Part shown: piece after piece, positions 10,525 through 18,771 of the stretch
Layout of the letters: each line of letters begins with the position of its first letter
Numbering within the stretch: the stretch's first letter is position 1
Assembly (NCBI GenBank): GCA_964347975.1
Contig: CAYGAY010000016.1
Location: forward strand, 1-64,000
Source of the DNA: Bin87 sp964347975
Lineage (GTDB): Bacteria > Chloroflexota > Dehalococcoidia > Lucifugimonadales > UBA3495
Reading direction: 5' to 3'
DNA length: 64,000 nucleotides
The notes under the pieces: model-generated
What the model was told of the DNA's origin: nothing
The model's input: only the letters and a program-made list of their open reading frames with translations
The model's database searches: none
Position numbers and translations under genes: made by a program

Positions 10525-10767
10525 ATGCCGATAGGCCCGAAGGGAGAGAAGAGGCCGGCCAACCCGATTGAGGCTGGCATTATGGTTGCCCGCATAGCGG
10601 TGGGCGACATTGCGGAAGAATACGCCGAGCCGCCGAATCCCGCGCCCAACCGGAGCAAGGGTGGGAAGAAAGGTGGCAAAGCCAGGGCGAAATCCCTAAC
10701 TCCGGAGCAACGCTCGGAGATTGCGAAGCAGGCTGCCAAGGCCCGCTGGAGCAAAGAGGCGATGTGA
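10525..10767 (+). CDS. Small basic KGG-like protein carried by the transposon
   Basis: An 80-residue basic protein whose C-terminal half reads RSKGGKKGGKARAKSL then TPEQRSEIAKQAAKARW. This Lys/Gly-rich, Arg/Ala-helical motif resembles the GGxxGG stress-repeat or histone-H1-like segments of small nucleic-acid-binding proteins. GAGAGG lies about 6 nt before the ATG. Its stop overlaps the start of the methyltransferase gene (TGATG), so the two are probably translated together. A DNA-binding or regulatory role for the cargo or transposition is inference. Confidence 0.7.
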   Translation: MPIGPKGEKRPANPIEAGIMVARIAVGDIAEEYAEPPNPAPNRSKGGKKGGKARAKSLTPEQRSEIAKQAAKARWSKEAM

Positions 10768-12537
10768 TGCCGCCCCGCAATACTGCCGCAGGCAAGCGCG
10801 CCGGGCGGCTACATCTGGGGGGGGGGGGGGCGGGGCGCCGGGGCGGGGGGGGGCGGGGGGCGGGGGGGGCGGGGGGCCGGGGGGGGGGGGGGGGGGCGGG
10901 GGGGGGNNNNNNNNNNCCCGGCGCCCAACGCCGGCTGTTCAAAACTGCCGCTGGATGCCGCCCCCGAAAACAGGGCCCCCCCACCGCGCCCGGGGGGCAA
11001 AACCCCCCCCCCCCCCCCCCCCGACTTTCAGGGCGACCAACCTAACCGTATTTTGTACAGCGACGACTGCCTGAATGTGCTGGGCGACGAGCTGGCCCTG
11101 CCAACGGGATCGGTGGACCTGATCTACCTGGACCCGCCCTTCAACTCGAAGAACATCTATAACTTGCCCTTTGCCGGCAAGGACAAGGACGCCCGCCCGG
11201 TGGAGGCGTTTAACGACACCTGGACTTGGGGAACCAAAGAGGATGATCTGTTGCGGGAACTGGCCGGCGGGCCACAGTCGCGCAATCTGGCAACGATTGT
11301 CAACCTGGCGCAAGCGCTGGATATGACGGGGGGAGGGGGTAAAAGGCGCAGCCGATTCAGCCTGGCGGCCTACTTGCTCAACATGGCGGTGCGGCTGCTG
11401 CCAATGCGCCGGGTACTGGCGCCCACCGGCAGCATCTACTTGCACTGCGACCCCACGGCCAGCCACTACCTCAAGCTGGTGATGGACGCCATCTTTGGGA
11501 TGCAGAACTTCCGCAACGAAATTGTGTGGAATTATCGTCGCTGGCCTGCCAAAACTCCGCAATGGCAGAAAATGCACGATACTATTTTCTGGTACTCAAA
11601 AGGCCGGCATTGGACATGGAACCAACTTTACGAACCCCTTGCCGTTTCGACCCTCACAGCAGACGGTGGCAAGAAAATCCTGAATGTTTTTGACGAAAAT
11701 GGCCGTCGTGTCCGTGGGAAGAAAACAGGAGAAAAGTCGCCTGGCGCTCCTATGCGTGCTGTTTGGGACATAGGGTTCATATCACCAACTGCCCGTGAAC
11801 GCCTGGGCTACCCGACGCAGAAGCCGTTGGCGCTATTGGAGCGCATCATCCAGGCCAGCAGTAACCCCGGCGACTTGGTGTTGGACCCGTTCTGCGGCTG
11901 CGGGACGGCAGTACACGCGGCCGAGCGGTTGGGGCGGCGCTGGATCGGGATTGACATATCGGCCTTTGCCGTCGGCCTCATGCGTGGGCGGATACTCAAC
12001 AACTTTGAGCAATTGACCACCGACGACGTTCTGGTGCGCGGCGTTCCGGTTAGCGTCGGCGACGCTGAGGCATTGGCCCGCCGGGACAAGTTCGAGTTCG
12101 AGAAGTGGGTTTGCGGCTCAATCGGGGCGGAGGGGATGTTTCACGAGCCGGGAACGCGGGGAAGCGACGGCGGCGTGGACGGCGTACTGCGGTTTTACCC
12201 GTTCCGGCTGGGCAAGAAACCGACGCCGGAGTTTGCCATTATTCAGGTCAAGGGCGGCGGCGTTACGGTTGATGCGGTGAAGGCCCTTCAAGCCACCGTA
12301 CAGCGATTTGAGGCCACCGCCGGCGTGATGGTGTGCTTTGGGCGGCATATGCAGACGGTGGAGAACCAGCGCAGCAAGGCAACGTTCCGCGACGACAGCG
12401 CCGCTTACCCGGTGATCCAGGGGTTGAGCATCGAGGACTTGCTGGCCAGGAAACCCCTTGACCTGCCACTGTACGGACGCCGTCGGGTGGGCGGTCGTAT
12501 CGGCCAACAGTCTGAATTGATGGCATCCCGGCGATAA
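10767..12537 (+). CDS. DNA methyltransferase fused to Mrr-like endonuclease domain (interrupted by assembly gap)
   Basis: The ATG at 10767 overlaps the previous stop and gives MPPRNTAAGKRAGR before a G-run and N-gap; the frame changes across the gap. From about 11030 the coding sequence is clean: NRILYSDDCLNVL, the catalytic motif DPPF at about 11130, a variable target-recognition region, PTQKP, and the AdoMet-binding motif DPFCGCGT at about 11885. The last 160 residues contain GSDGGVDG and IIQVKGG, the D...QxK pattern of PD-(D/E)xK Mrr-type nucleases. This fits a single-chain modification/restriction enzyme acting on adenine-N6 or cytosine-N4. The true N terminus cannot be read here. Confidence 0.8.
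10817..11022. other. Assembly gap with G and C homopolymer flanks
   Basis: Positions 10817-10906 are almost pure G, 10907-10916 are N, and 11003-11022 are 20 consecutive C. The frames on the two sides do not match. This looks like low-quality sequence around a scaffold gap rather than biology. Confidence 0.85.
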
Positions 12538-12555
12538 TTCATACGGATAATATGC

Positions 12556-12584
12556 TTGACAAAACAGGCGGGTTTGGGTAGAAT
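12556..12584 (+). promoter_or_regulatory. Sigma-70-type promoter of the transposase gene
   Basis: TTGACA (12556-12561), a 17-nt spacer, then TAGAAT (12579-12584). The transposase ATG begins 7 nt after the -10 box, so the transcript would start at or next to the initiation codon (leaderless). No Shine-Dalgarno sequence could fit in that distance. Confidence 0.72.
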
Positions 12585-12590
12585 CCGCCT

Positions 12591-13499
12591 ATGGTCAACC
12601 GAATATCGCCCGACAAACAGGCTCGTATCCTCAACATGCTGGTGGAGGGCAGTTCCATGCGCTCCATCACCCGCATTGAGAACTGCGGCATCAACACGGT
12701 CAAGCGACTGGTGGTATCGGCAGGGCAAGCCGCCATGGCATACCACGACGCCCAGGTCCGCGACGTTCCGGCCCAGGTAGTCCAGTGTGACGAAATCTGG
12801 GCCTTCCTGTACGCCAAGCGCAAGAACGTGGAGTACGCGGTAGCTGCGCCTGAAGCGGCCGGCGACATATGGACTTGGACCGCTATCGACTCCGATAGCA
12901 AGTTGCTTATTTCGTGGCTGGTGAGCTCCCGACGGGACGGCGAATCCGCCATAGAATTGATGGACGACCTACGGGCGCGGACTACGGGCCGGTTCCAGCT
13001 GACGACGGACGGCCTGAGCGCCTACCCTGAAGCCGTTGAGGGCGCTTTCGGCGGCGACGTGGACTTCGCCCAACTCATCAAAATCTACGCCGCCGCGCCG
13101 CCCGAGGAGGCCCGCCGGTACTCGCCGGCGGAGTGCATCGACACCCGGACGGAAGTAATCGTTGGCGACCCGGACGAGCGGCTGATCAGCACGTCCCATG
13201 TGGAACGGCACAATCTCACCATGCGAATGTCCCTGCGCCGTTACACCCGGTTGACCAACGCCTTCAGCAAGAAGTTTGAGCATCATTGTTACGCCGCCGC
13301 CCTGTACTTCACTTACTACAATTTCTGCCGGCCTCATACAACGTTGACGAAGGCCGCTGGCGGCTACAAGACAACGCCGGCGATGGCGGCGGGGTTGGCC
13401 GACCGGGTGCGCGATATCCGATGGCTTTCCGACCTGGTATCGGAGCATATGCCCAAGCCTGGAAAGCGCGGTTCCTACAAGCCCAGGTCAAATCCATGA
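12591..13499 (+). CDS. IS1-like family transposase
   Basis: DDE-type transposase of 302 residues. An N-terminal helix-turn-helix (residues 1-45, with KQARILNMLVEG and GINTVKRL) precedes the catalytic core: Asp in QCDEIW near residue 65, Asp in TTDG near 138, and Glu in VERHNLTMRMSLRRYTR near 204. The ERHNLT block is characteristic of IS1 InsB-type enzymes. The single long frame resembles the single-ORF IS1 subgroups rather than the classical InsA/InsB frameshift pair; an IS1595-like assignment is an alternative. It ends 1 nt before the perfect part of the right terminal repeat. It appears intact. Confidence 0.85.
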   Translation: MVNRISPDKQARILNMLVEGSSMRSITRIENCGINTVKRLVVSAGQAAMAYHDAQVRDVPAQVVQCDEIWAFLYAKRKNVEYAVAAPEAAGDIWTWTAIDSDSKLLISWLVSSRRDGESAIELMDDLRARTTGRFQLTTDGLSAYPEAVEGAFGGDVDFAQLIKIYAAAPPEEARRYSPAECIDTRTEVIVGDPDERLISTSHVERHNLTMRMSLRRYTRLTNAFSKKFEHHCYAAALYFTYYNFCRPHTTLTKAAGGYKTTPAMAAGLADRVRDIRWLSDLVSEHMPKPGKRGSYKPRSNP

Positions 13500-13540
13500 A
13501 TTTCAAACGGATACACTACCGGAAATTCCGTTCAGTTGCC
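13500..13540 (-). repeat. Right terminal inverted repeat
   Basis: Positions 13500-13521 mirror the left end exactly over 22 bp. The outer part (GGAAATTCCGTTC) is imperfect. The sequence outside (TATTTTCG) does not repeat the 8 nt outside the left end (CCGTTTAT). Confidence 0.88.
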
Positions 13541-13624
13541 TATTTTCGTATCACGTGTTAACCTATTGCGTGAAAAAGAGATGCGACGCAAAACCGAAGC
13601 GAAAGGAAAGGTTAAAAACGACTG

Positions 13625-13891
13625 ATGTTGGACGCGGACGTCAAGCAGACAATCATCAAGGAATATCGTACCCACGAAACGGACACCGGCTCCACTGAAC
13701 TACAGGTCGCGATGCTGACCGAGCGCATCAGACAGGTCACGGACCATCTTCGGACACATCGGAAGGACGTTCATTCCCGTCGTGGTCTGGTTACCATGGT
13801 GTCAAAACGGCGCCGTCTGCTCAATTACTTGAGCCGGGAAGATGTTGGACGCTACCAGCGCCTGATCAATCGGCTCGGCTTGCGTCGCTAA
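13625..13891 (+). CDS. rpsO: 30S ribosomal protein S15
   Basis: An 88-residue primary 16S rRNA-binding protein. The signature HETDTGSTELQVAMLTERI and the C-terminal RRRLLNYLSREDVGRYQRLI stretch are both present. A purine-rich AGGAAAGG lies upstream of the ATG. The rpsO-pnp order is conserved across many bacteria and is seen here, although 420 nt separate the two. The transposon's right end lies only 84 bp upstream, so the native upstream region has been replaced. Confidence 0.96.
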   Translation: MLDADVKQTIIKEYRTHETDTGSTELQVAMLTERIRQVTDHLRTHRKDVHSRRGLVTMVSKRRRLLNYLSREDVGRYQRLINRLGLRR

Positions 13892-14311
13892 ACGGCAACG
13901 CGCCTGAAATACCTGCCTTTGTGGCGCGCCCACGATTCCGAGATGGGCGGTTGAAAGCGCTCACCGCCGTTGCTGCCGCGCGTCGGCAAACTGGCCGCGA
14001 CCTACGCTCCTCCTTTAAATCCCAAACCGCGCTATTTGGCAATCTTCATTAGCGCCCGCAAATTTCTGCACATCGCTCTCAGGACGCGCCTGAATTCGCT
14101 AACGGCGGGTCGAATGTGACGATTTGAGACGACGCTGGACTAGCGGCGAAATTGGGCCAAACCCAGATGTGGGCAAGCCAGTAAACACTCTGTTTGCAAA
14201 AGTACGAACTGCTATCACGCCCCCCGCAATCTCGCTGAAAGCCGGCCGCTAGATGAACTAGGGCGGCGGGCAGCAACACGAAAGGAAGAAGAGGTAGAAG
14301 AATTTACTGTT
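13892..14311. other. rpsO-pnp intergenic region
   Basis: No gene is seen in these 420 nt. Part of it will be the pnp leader, which in other bacteria is a site of autoregulation. I see no clear terminator. GAAGAGG lies upstream of the pnp start. Confidence 0.55.
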
Positions 14312-16849
14312 ATGACAACTACTGACGCCGCAAGCGAACTGATGAACCCATTTGCGATTGAGGGGGAGATCGGCGGACATCCCATTGCCCTAGAAACGGG
14401 ACGCTGGGCGCAACAGGCTCACGGTTCCGTAACCATCACCTGCGGCGAGACCATTCTGCTGGCCACTGCCGTCATGTCGGAACAGGCCCGCGAAGGTATC
14501 GATTTCCTCCCCCTGACGGTGGAATTCGAAGAACGTCTTTATGCCGTCGGCAAGATCCCCGGCAGTTTCTTCCGCCGCGAAGGACGCCCCGGAACCGAGG
14601 CAATTCTTTCAGCCCGCCTGACTGACCGCAGCATCCGTCCGCTGTTCCCCAAGGGACTACACAACGAAATTCAGGTCATCATCACGGTTCTCTCCGTGGA
14701 CGAAAACCATCCTCCCGAGACTCTGGGCATGGTCGCAGCTTCCGCCGCTCTCTCCATCAGTCGTATCCCTTTCGACGGCCCCATTGGAGCTTGCCGGGTC
14801 ACTTGGGATGGGGATAATTACCAGATCAATCCCAGCTTCAAGGTCGCCAATTCCGCCCTGCTCAACATGGTGGTAGCGAGCAACCGTCAAGCAATCATGA
14901 TGGTGGAGTCTGGGTCGGTTGAAGTGTCTGAAGAAATCATATTGGAAGGGATTCGCCTGGCCCATGAGAGCAACGTGCGGACCATCGATCTGATTGACCG
15001 ATTGGTGGCGGAGCGAGGGATCGAAAAAACCGAAGTGCTTTTCGACTACGAATCTGCCGAAAAACGTCAAAATAAGGTTGATGCCCTGGTCAATGGACGG
15101 ATCGCCGAGATCCTTGAGCAAAACTCCTTCAAGAGCGAACGAGACGCGGGCCTGGACGCGGTGGAAACTGATGTTACAGCGCAACTGGCTGACGATTACT
15201 CGGCAGCCGAGATCGCCGAGTCGTTCAAAAACCTGGTGAAAAAGGAAGTTCGTGGCCGCATTCTGGACAAAAACGTCCGCCCGGATGGTCGGCGAACAGA
15301 CGAAGTCCGCCCAATTACCTGTAGCGTGGGAGAGCTGCCCCGCGCCCACGGCAGCGGACTGTTCACCCGGGGTCAAACCCAGGTGCTGTCGGTGGCGACC
15401 CTCGCGTCATTGTCGATGAAACAAACGCTGGACACGGTCGGCCCGGACAATACCAAGCAGTTCATGCACCACTACAACTTTCCACCGTATAGCGTCGGTG
15501 AAGCCAGGCGGGTTGGTTCGCCCGGCCGACGGGAGATTGGCCACGGCGCCCTGGCAGAACGGGCGATCATGGCGGCCATGCCTTCCGAAGAAGAATTTCC
15601 CTACACTGTCCGCGTGGTCAGTGAAGTGCTGGCTTCTAATGGATCCACTTCCATGGGTAGCGTCTGTGGATCCTCCATGGCATTGATGGACGCCGGAGTT
15701 CCCCTGGTTGCGCCAGTGGCGGGTATCGCTATGGGCCTTATTACCGATGGCGCCAGTGATGCATACGCCGTCCTGAGCGACATCCAGGGGATTGAGGACT
15801 TCCTGGGTGATATGGATTTCAAAGTTGCGGGCACGGAGCGCGGCATCAATGCCCTGCAGATGGACGTCAAGATCGACGGCCTTACCCAGGAACTACTCAG
15901 CCAGGCTTTAGAGCAGGCGCGAGTGGGGCGCCTTCACATCCTGGACCGTATGGCTGAAGCCATCTCGGAACCGCGAGCGCAAATGAGCCGATACGCGCCG
16001 AAGCTGGTGCGGATGCAGATCCCCGTCGAGAAGATCGGGGCTTTGATCGGCCCCGGCGGGCGGGTGATCCGGTCGATCCAGGAGGAAACCGGTTGCGGCA
16101 TCGACGTAGCAGACGATGGCGCCGTCATCATCTCCTCGAACGATCAATCCATGATCGAGTTGGCTCGCAGTCGAGTTGATGGACTCACTCGAGACCCGGA
16201 AGTGGGCGACATCATTACGGGCAAGATCACGCGCACCACCAACTTTGGGGTTTTCGTAGAGCTAACCCCGGGCGGCAAGGACGGCCTGGTCCGCAACGAA
16301 GATCTGGGGGACTTGGCCTACGAAAACGTGGACATTGGACAGGAAATCACCGTGATGATCCACGAGATTGACCATATGGGGCGAATCAATCTCTCCCGTC
16401 GCGCTTTGATGGGCGACGCCGAGCCTCCAGCGGGTTTGTCGGCACGGAGCAGTCAGGGCGAGCGGGACCGCGGGCCACGCGGCGGGTTTGACCGTGACCG
16501 AGGCCCGGCAAGAGGCGGATACGGAGGAGATCGGGACCGCGGGCGCAGTTCGCGGGGAGGTTTCGACAGGGACCGCGACCGAGGCCGAGACAACCGGGGA
16601 GGATACGGCGGAGGAAGGGACCGTACCGGATCTGGATCCGGGCGCGGCAACTCTGGCGGAGGAAGGGGCAACTATGGCGGCGGCGGCCGCGAACGGGAGC
16701 GGGAACGCGATCGAAACTCCATGCTGGGAAGCGACTCCAATGACCGGGACCGCGGGCCCCGCCGGTATCCAGGCCGTTCTACCGGTGGGGGCGGAGGCCG
16801 CAATCCGGCAGATCGGCGCTTCCTTGGCGGGGGCGGCGCGCGGCGGTAG
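14312..16849 (+). CDS. pnp: Polyribonucleotide nucleotidyltransferase with long RG/RD-rich tail
   Basis: Phosphorolytic 3'-5' exoribonuclease of RNA turnover, 845 residues against about 700 for most homologs. Two RNase PH domains flank a helical linker (residues about 10-550). A KH domain with the GxxG loop (ALIGPGGRVIRSI, near 575) and an S1 domain (GDIITGKITRTTNFGVFVEL, near 631) follow. From about residue 706 the protein runs into 140 residues of Arg/Gly/Asp repeats such as GFDRDRGPARGGYGG, a disordered RGG-type segment expected to add RNA binding. The ATG is preceded by GAAGAGG. The tail codons show no frameshift. Confidence 0.95.
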   Translation: MTTTDAASELMNPFAIEGEIGGHPIALETGRWAQQAHGSVTITCGETILLATAVMSEQAREGIDFLPLTVEFEERLYAVGKIPGSFFRREGRPGTEAILSARLTDRSIRPLFPKGLHNEIQVIITVLSVDENHPPETLGMVAASAALSISRIPFDGPIGACRVTWDGDNYQINPSFKVANSALLNMVVASNRQAIMMVESGSVEVSEEIILEGIRLAHESNVRTIDLIDRLVAERGIEKTEVLFDYESAEKRQNKVDALVNGRIAEILEQNSFKSERDAGLDAVETDVTAQLADDYSAAEIAESFKNLVKKEVRGRILDKNVRPDGRRTDEVRPITCSVGELPRAHGSGLFTRGQTQVLSVATLASLSMKQTLDTVGPDNTKQFMHHYNFPPYSVGEARRVGSPGRREIGHGALAERAIMAAMPSEEEFPYTVRVVSEVLASNGSTSMGSVCGSSMALMDAGVPLVAPVAGIAMGLITDGASDAYAVLSDIQGIEDFLGDMDFKVAGTERGINALQMDVKIDGLTQELLSQALEQARVGRLHILDRMAEAISEPRAQMSRYAPKLVRMQIPVEKIGALIGPGGRVIRSIQEETGCGIDVADDGAVIISSNDQSMIELARSRVDGLTRDPEVGDIITGKITRTTNFGVFVELTPGGKDGLVRNEDLGDLAYENVDIGQEITVMIHEIDHMGRINLSRRALMGDAEPPAGLSARSSQGERDRGPRGGFDRDRGPARGGYGGDRDRGRSSRGGFDRDRDRGRDNRGGYGGGRDRTGSGSGRGNSGGGRGNYGGGGRERERERDRNSMLGSDSNDRDRGPRRYPGRSTGGGGGRNPADRRFLGGGGARR

Positions 16850-16912
16850 CTCGGCATATAAATGGTGGTGGGAAATAATACCCCGCTGAACGTATGAACG
16901 AGGAGAGGTGGG

Positions 16913-17602
16913 ATGCCCGTAATCACGATTAACGGACCAATCGGGGCCGGCTCCATTGCCGTAGGACAGCAAGTGGCCCAGGACCTGCACCTCAACTACG
17001 TTGACCGCATGGTTTTTGCTGAGGCGGCCCGCATCATCGGCTCACCCGTTTCCAACTTGATTGCCAAAGAGCAGCGGGTGGAGCGCTTCGGTGACCGGGT
17101 CACCGCGCTACTGGGTCGGGTGCTGGAAAGGGCGGCCGTGTCCGGAGATTACGATCTGGGAGTCGGGATTGAAACCCTGCCTGAAACATATCACGAACTC
17201 GCCGGGGAGTCCTCCTCCCGCGTTCAGCGGGTGAATGACCAGGTGTTCATAGAGACAACCCGAGAAGTGGTTCGCAACCTGGCGCAAGCCGGCCATGTCG
17301 TCATTATCGGCCGTGGCGCTAACGTCATCTTGGGGGACACGCCCGGAGTCCTGCATATAGGGATGCTGGCCCCGATGTCCAAGCGTGTCGCTACAATCAT
17401 GGAACGTGAACATCTGGACGAATCCCACGCTCGCGCTTACCTCGAAGATTTGGAAGAAGCCAGGGTCAAGTTCTTCCAGAAATTCTTCAAGGTCTCGCCC
17501 CACGAACCTACCCTGTATCATATGATGCTGGACATGGGGCATATGAGCAACGATACCGCAGCTCAAATCATCGCCCATGCTGCGGGCGACTTGGAGCACT
17601 AA
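16913..17602 (+). CDS. Cytidylate kinase-like family protein
   Basis: P-loop NMP-kinase-like protein of 229 residues. The N-terminal loop is GPIGAGSIAVG, lacking the usual lysine of GxxGxGK, which is normal for the cytidylate-kinase-like (AAA-like, Cmk2) family. LNYVDRMVF follows as in the family's 'YYDRELI' region, then VVIIGRGANVIL and a basic lid region. It starts 63 nt after pnp with GAGGAGAGG upstream and may be co-transcribed with it. Exact substrate unknown. Confidence 0.82.
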   Translation: MPVITINGPIGAGSIAVGQQVAQDLHLNYVDRMVFAEAARIIGSPVSNLIAKEQRVERFGDRVTALLGRVLERAAVSGDYDLGVGIETLPETYHELAGESSSRVQRVNDQVFIETTREVVRNLAQAGHVVIIGRGANVILGDTPGVLHIGMLAPMSKRVATIMEREHLDESHARAYLEDLEEARVKFFQKFFKVSPHEPTLYHMMLDMGHMSNDTAAQIIAHAAGDLEH

Positions 17603-17659
17603 TTCGCATACGATGCCGGCCGTCAATGGTTGGCCGCCAACAAGGGAGGCAACGCCGAT

Positions 17660-17953
17660 ATGTTCATCAGAATGGTCTGGGGCAAGCTTCGCGCCGGGTC
17701 TTGGGAAGAATTCGAGCGACATTACCATGAGCGTGTCGCCACGGGCACGGCCCCCAAGGGTCTAAAGGAACGGCAGCTCATACGCAGCACAGAGGATCCC
17801 GACGAGGGGATCAGCGTCAGCGTTTGGGAGACTCTCGGCGACCTCCGCGCCTATGAGACCAGCGAATTTCGGGCCAACATCGCCCGTGAAGTCGAGCACC
17901 TTTACCGCGGAGAATACTGGGTCAAGCACTTTGAGGTAGCTTCTACGGACTGA
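17660..17953 (+). CDS. Dimeric alpha/beta-barrel (ABM-like) protein
   Basis: A 97-residue protein with the pattern of antibiotic-biosynthesis-monooxygenase-like ferredoxin folds: an N-terminal beta strand MFIRMVWGKLRAG, helix SWEEFERHYHER, strand ISVSVWET, and a C-terminal YWVKHFEV strand. The ATG at 17660 follows GGGAGG at 11-12 nt; an upstream in-frame TTG is less likely. No catalytic residues can be assigned. Confidence 0.65.
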   Translation: MFIRMVWGKLRAGSWEEFERHYHERVATGTAPKGLKERQLIRSTEDPDEGISVSVWETLGDLRAYETSEFRANIAREVEHLYRGEYWVKHFEVASTD

Positions 17954-18091
17954 CCGCGGTTCAACGTGGCGCATCACCAGGCCCCGCCCATCTGGGCGGG
18001 GCTTGATCGTGCCGGAATCCGGGTTGAACGGCATTCGCAACTTCAAATCTCACCGCGCCGGCGGCACGGCGGCATTTTGAGCGGCGCTGCT

Positions 18092-18511
18092 CTACCGGCC
18101 GGCGCTGGCTCCAGTCAGACAAGCTATTCCGGCTCGCGAGCAGTCCTCATCTTCCTGGGCCGTACCCCCACTGCCTCCCACTGCGCCGATCAGCTCGCCG
18201 TCCATGTAGATAGGCAGAGCGCCTTGCCCAGGTACAAATTCACCCCGTTCCACTTCCATAACCGCCCGCATGATCGGGGTGGTTGAACGCTCGGTCAGGT
18301 CTCCGCTGGGCTCCCCAAAACACGCCGAAGCGCGGGCCTTGCCCCGGGATACGTAGGGCGTACGCCAGGCGGAACCGTCCATCTTGCACATGGTTATCAA
18401 ATCGCCGCGGGCGTCCACGACGGAGAAGCTGAACGCCTTGCCCAGCTCCAGGGCCGCCGCTTTGGCGCCGCCCAGCACGAGCTCCGCCTGTTCCAGTGTG
18501 ATATTAGGCAT
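18092..18511 (-). CDS. GlcG/HbpS family heme-binding-like protein
   Basis: A 139-residue protein of the GlcG/HbpS (DUF336) fold, whose members bind heme or act beside oxidative catabolic enzymes. It shows ITLEQAELVLGGAKAAALELG, FSVVDARGDLI, then the conserved PIYMDGELIGAVGGSGGTAQEDEDCSRAG (read in pieces: DGELIGAVG, GGTAQEDE). The ATG at 18511 is chosen because AGGAGAT lies 7 nt upstream. No signal peptide is seen. Confidence 0.85.
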   Translation of the reverse strand: MPNITLEQAELVLGGAKAAALELGKAFSFSVVDARGDLITMCKMDGSAWRTPYVSRGKARASACFGEPSGDLTERSTTPIMRAVMEVERGEFVPGQGALPIYMDGELIGAVGGSGGTAQEDEDCSRAGIACLTGASAGR

Positions 18512-18620
18512 AATCGGTATCTCCTTTTCAAGTTGAGACGGCAAGCCGCCGGCGTTATTATAGCAGTCGGGCGGCCCTCTGCCGGGGGAACACGTCGCCA
18601 GAGGAGGCCGTCAGCGCGCA

Positions 18621-18740
18621 ATGCCCGGATGTTTCAACTACTTCAATAAAGGCTGCGGCTGCACCCTCGGCATAATTGCCGGCCTGGTCATCGCCGCTGT
18701 GCTTATCACCATCGCCGGCAACTGCCTGGCTTTGTTCTAA
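18621..18740 (+). CDS. Small single-pass membrane protein
   Basis: A 39-residue frame: Cys-rich start MPGCFNYFNKGCGC, then a hydrophobic helix LGIIAGLVIAAVLITIAG. GAGGAGG lies about 13 nt upstream of the ATG. It ends 31 nt before a flavin oxidoreductase gene on the same strand. No family recognised. Confidence 0.5.
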   Translation: MPGCFNYFNKGCGCTLGIIAGLVIAAVLITIAGNCLALF

Positions 18741-18771
18741 TTGCCGGGCTGCCATAGCAAGGAGCAACCTG

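Larger units (their letters stand above)
10402..13540 (+). mobile_element. 3.1-kb transposon with methyltransferase-nuclease cargo
   Basis: A unit bounded by inverted repeats, 22 bp of which are perfect (10420-10441 versus 13500-13521), with an imperfect extension outward. Inside, all on the plus strand, are a small basic protein, a DNA methyltransferase with a nuclease-like C terminus, and an IS1-like transposase. No convincing target-site duplication is visible at either end. A sequence gap with G/C homopolymers interrupts the methyltransferase. The element lies between a dead transposase and rpsO. Confidence 0.82.

Noticed and set aside
10817..10906. G-quadruplex-forming control element
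   Set aside because: Directly beside an N-gap with a C-homopolymer partner and a frame change; best explained as assembly error.
10394..13548. Target-site duplication around the transposon
   Set aside because: The 8 nt outside each end (CCGTTTAT and TATTTTCG) do not match in any register I could justify.
14657..15376. Antisense frame in pnp
   Set aside because: Shadow of the pnp coding sequence; no initiation signal or homology.
16440..16849. Tandem DNA repeats in pnp as a satellite or CRISPR
   Set aside because: They encode the Arg/Gly/Asp tail in frame and have no spacer pattern.
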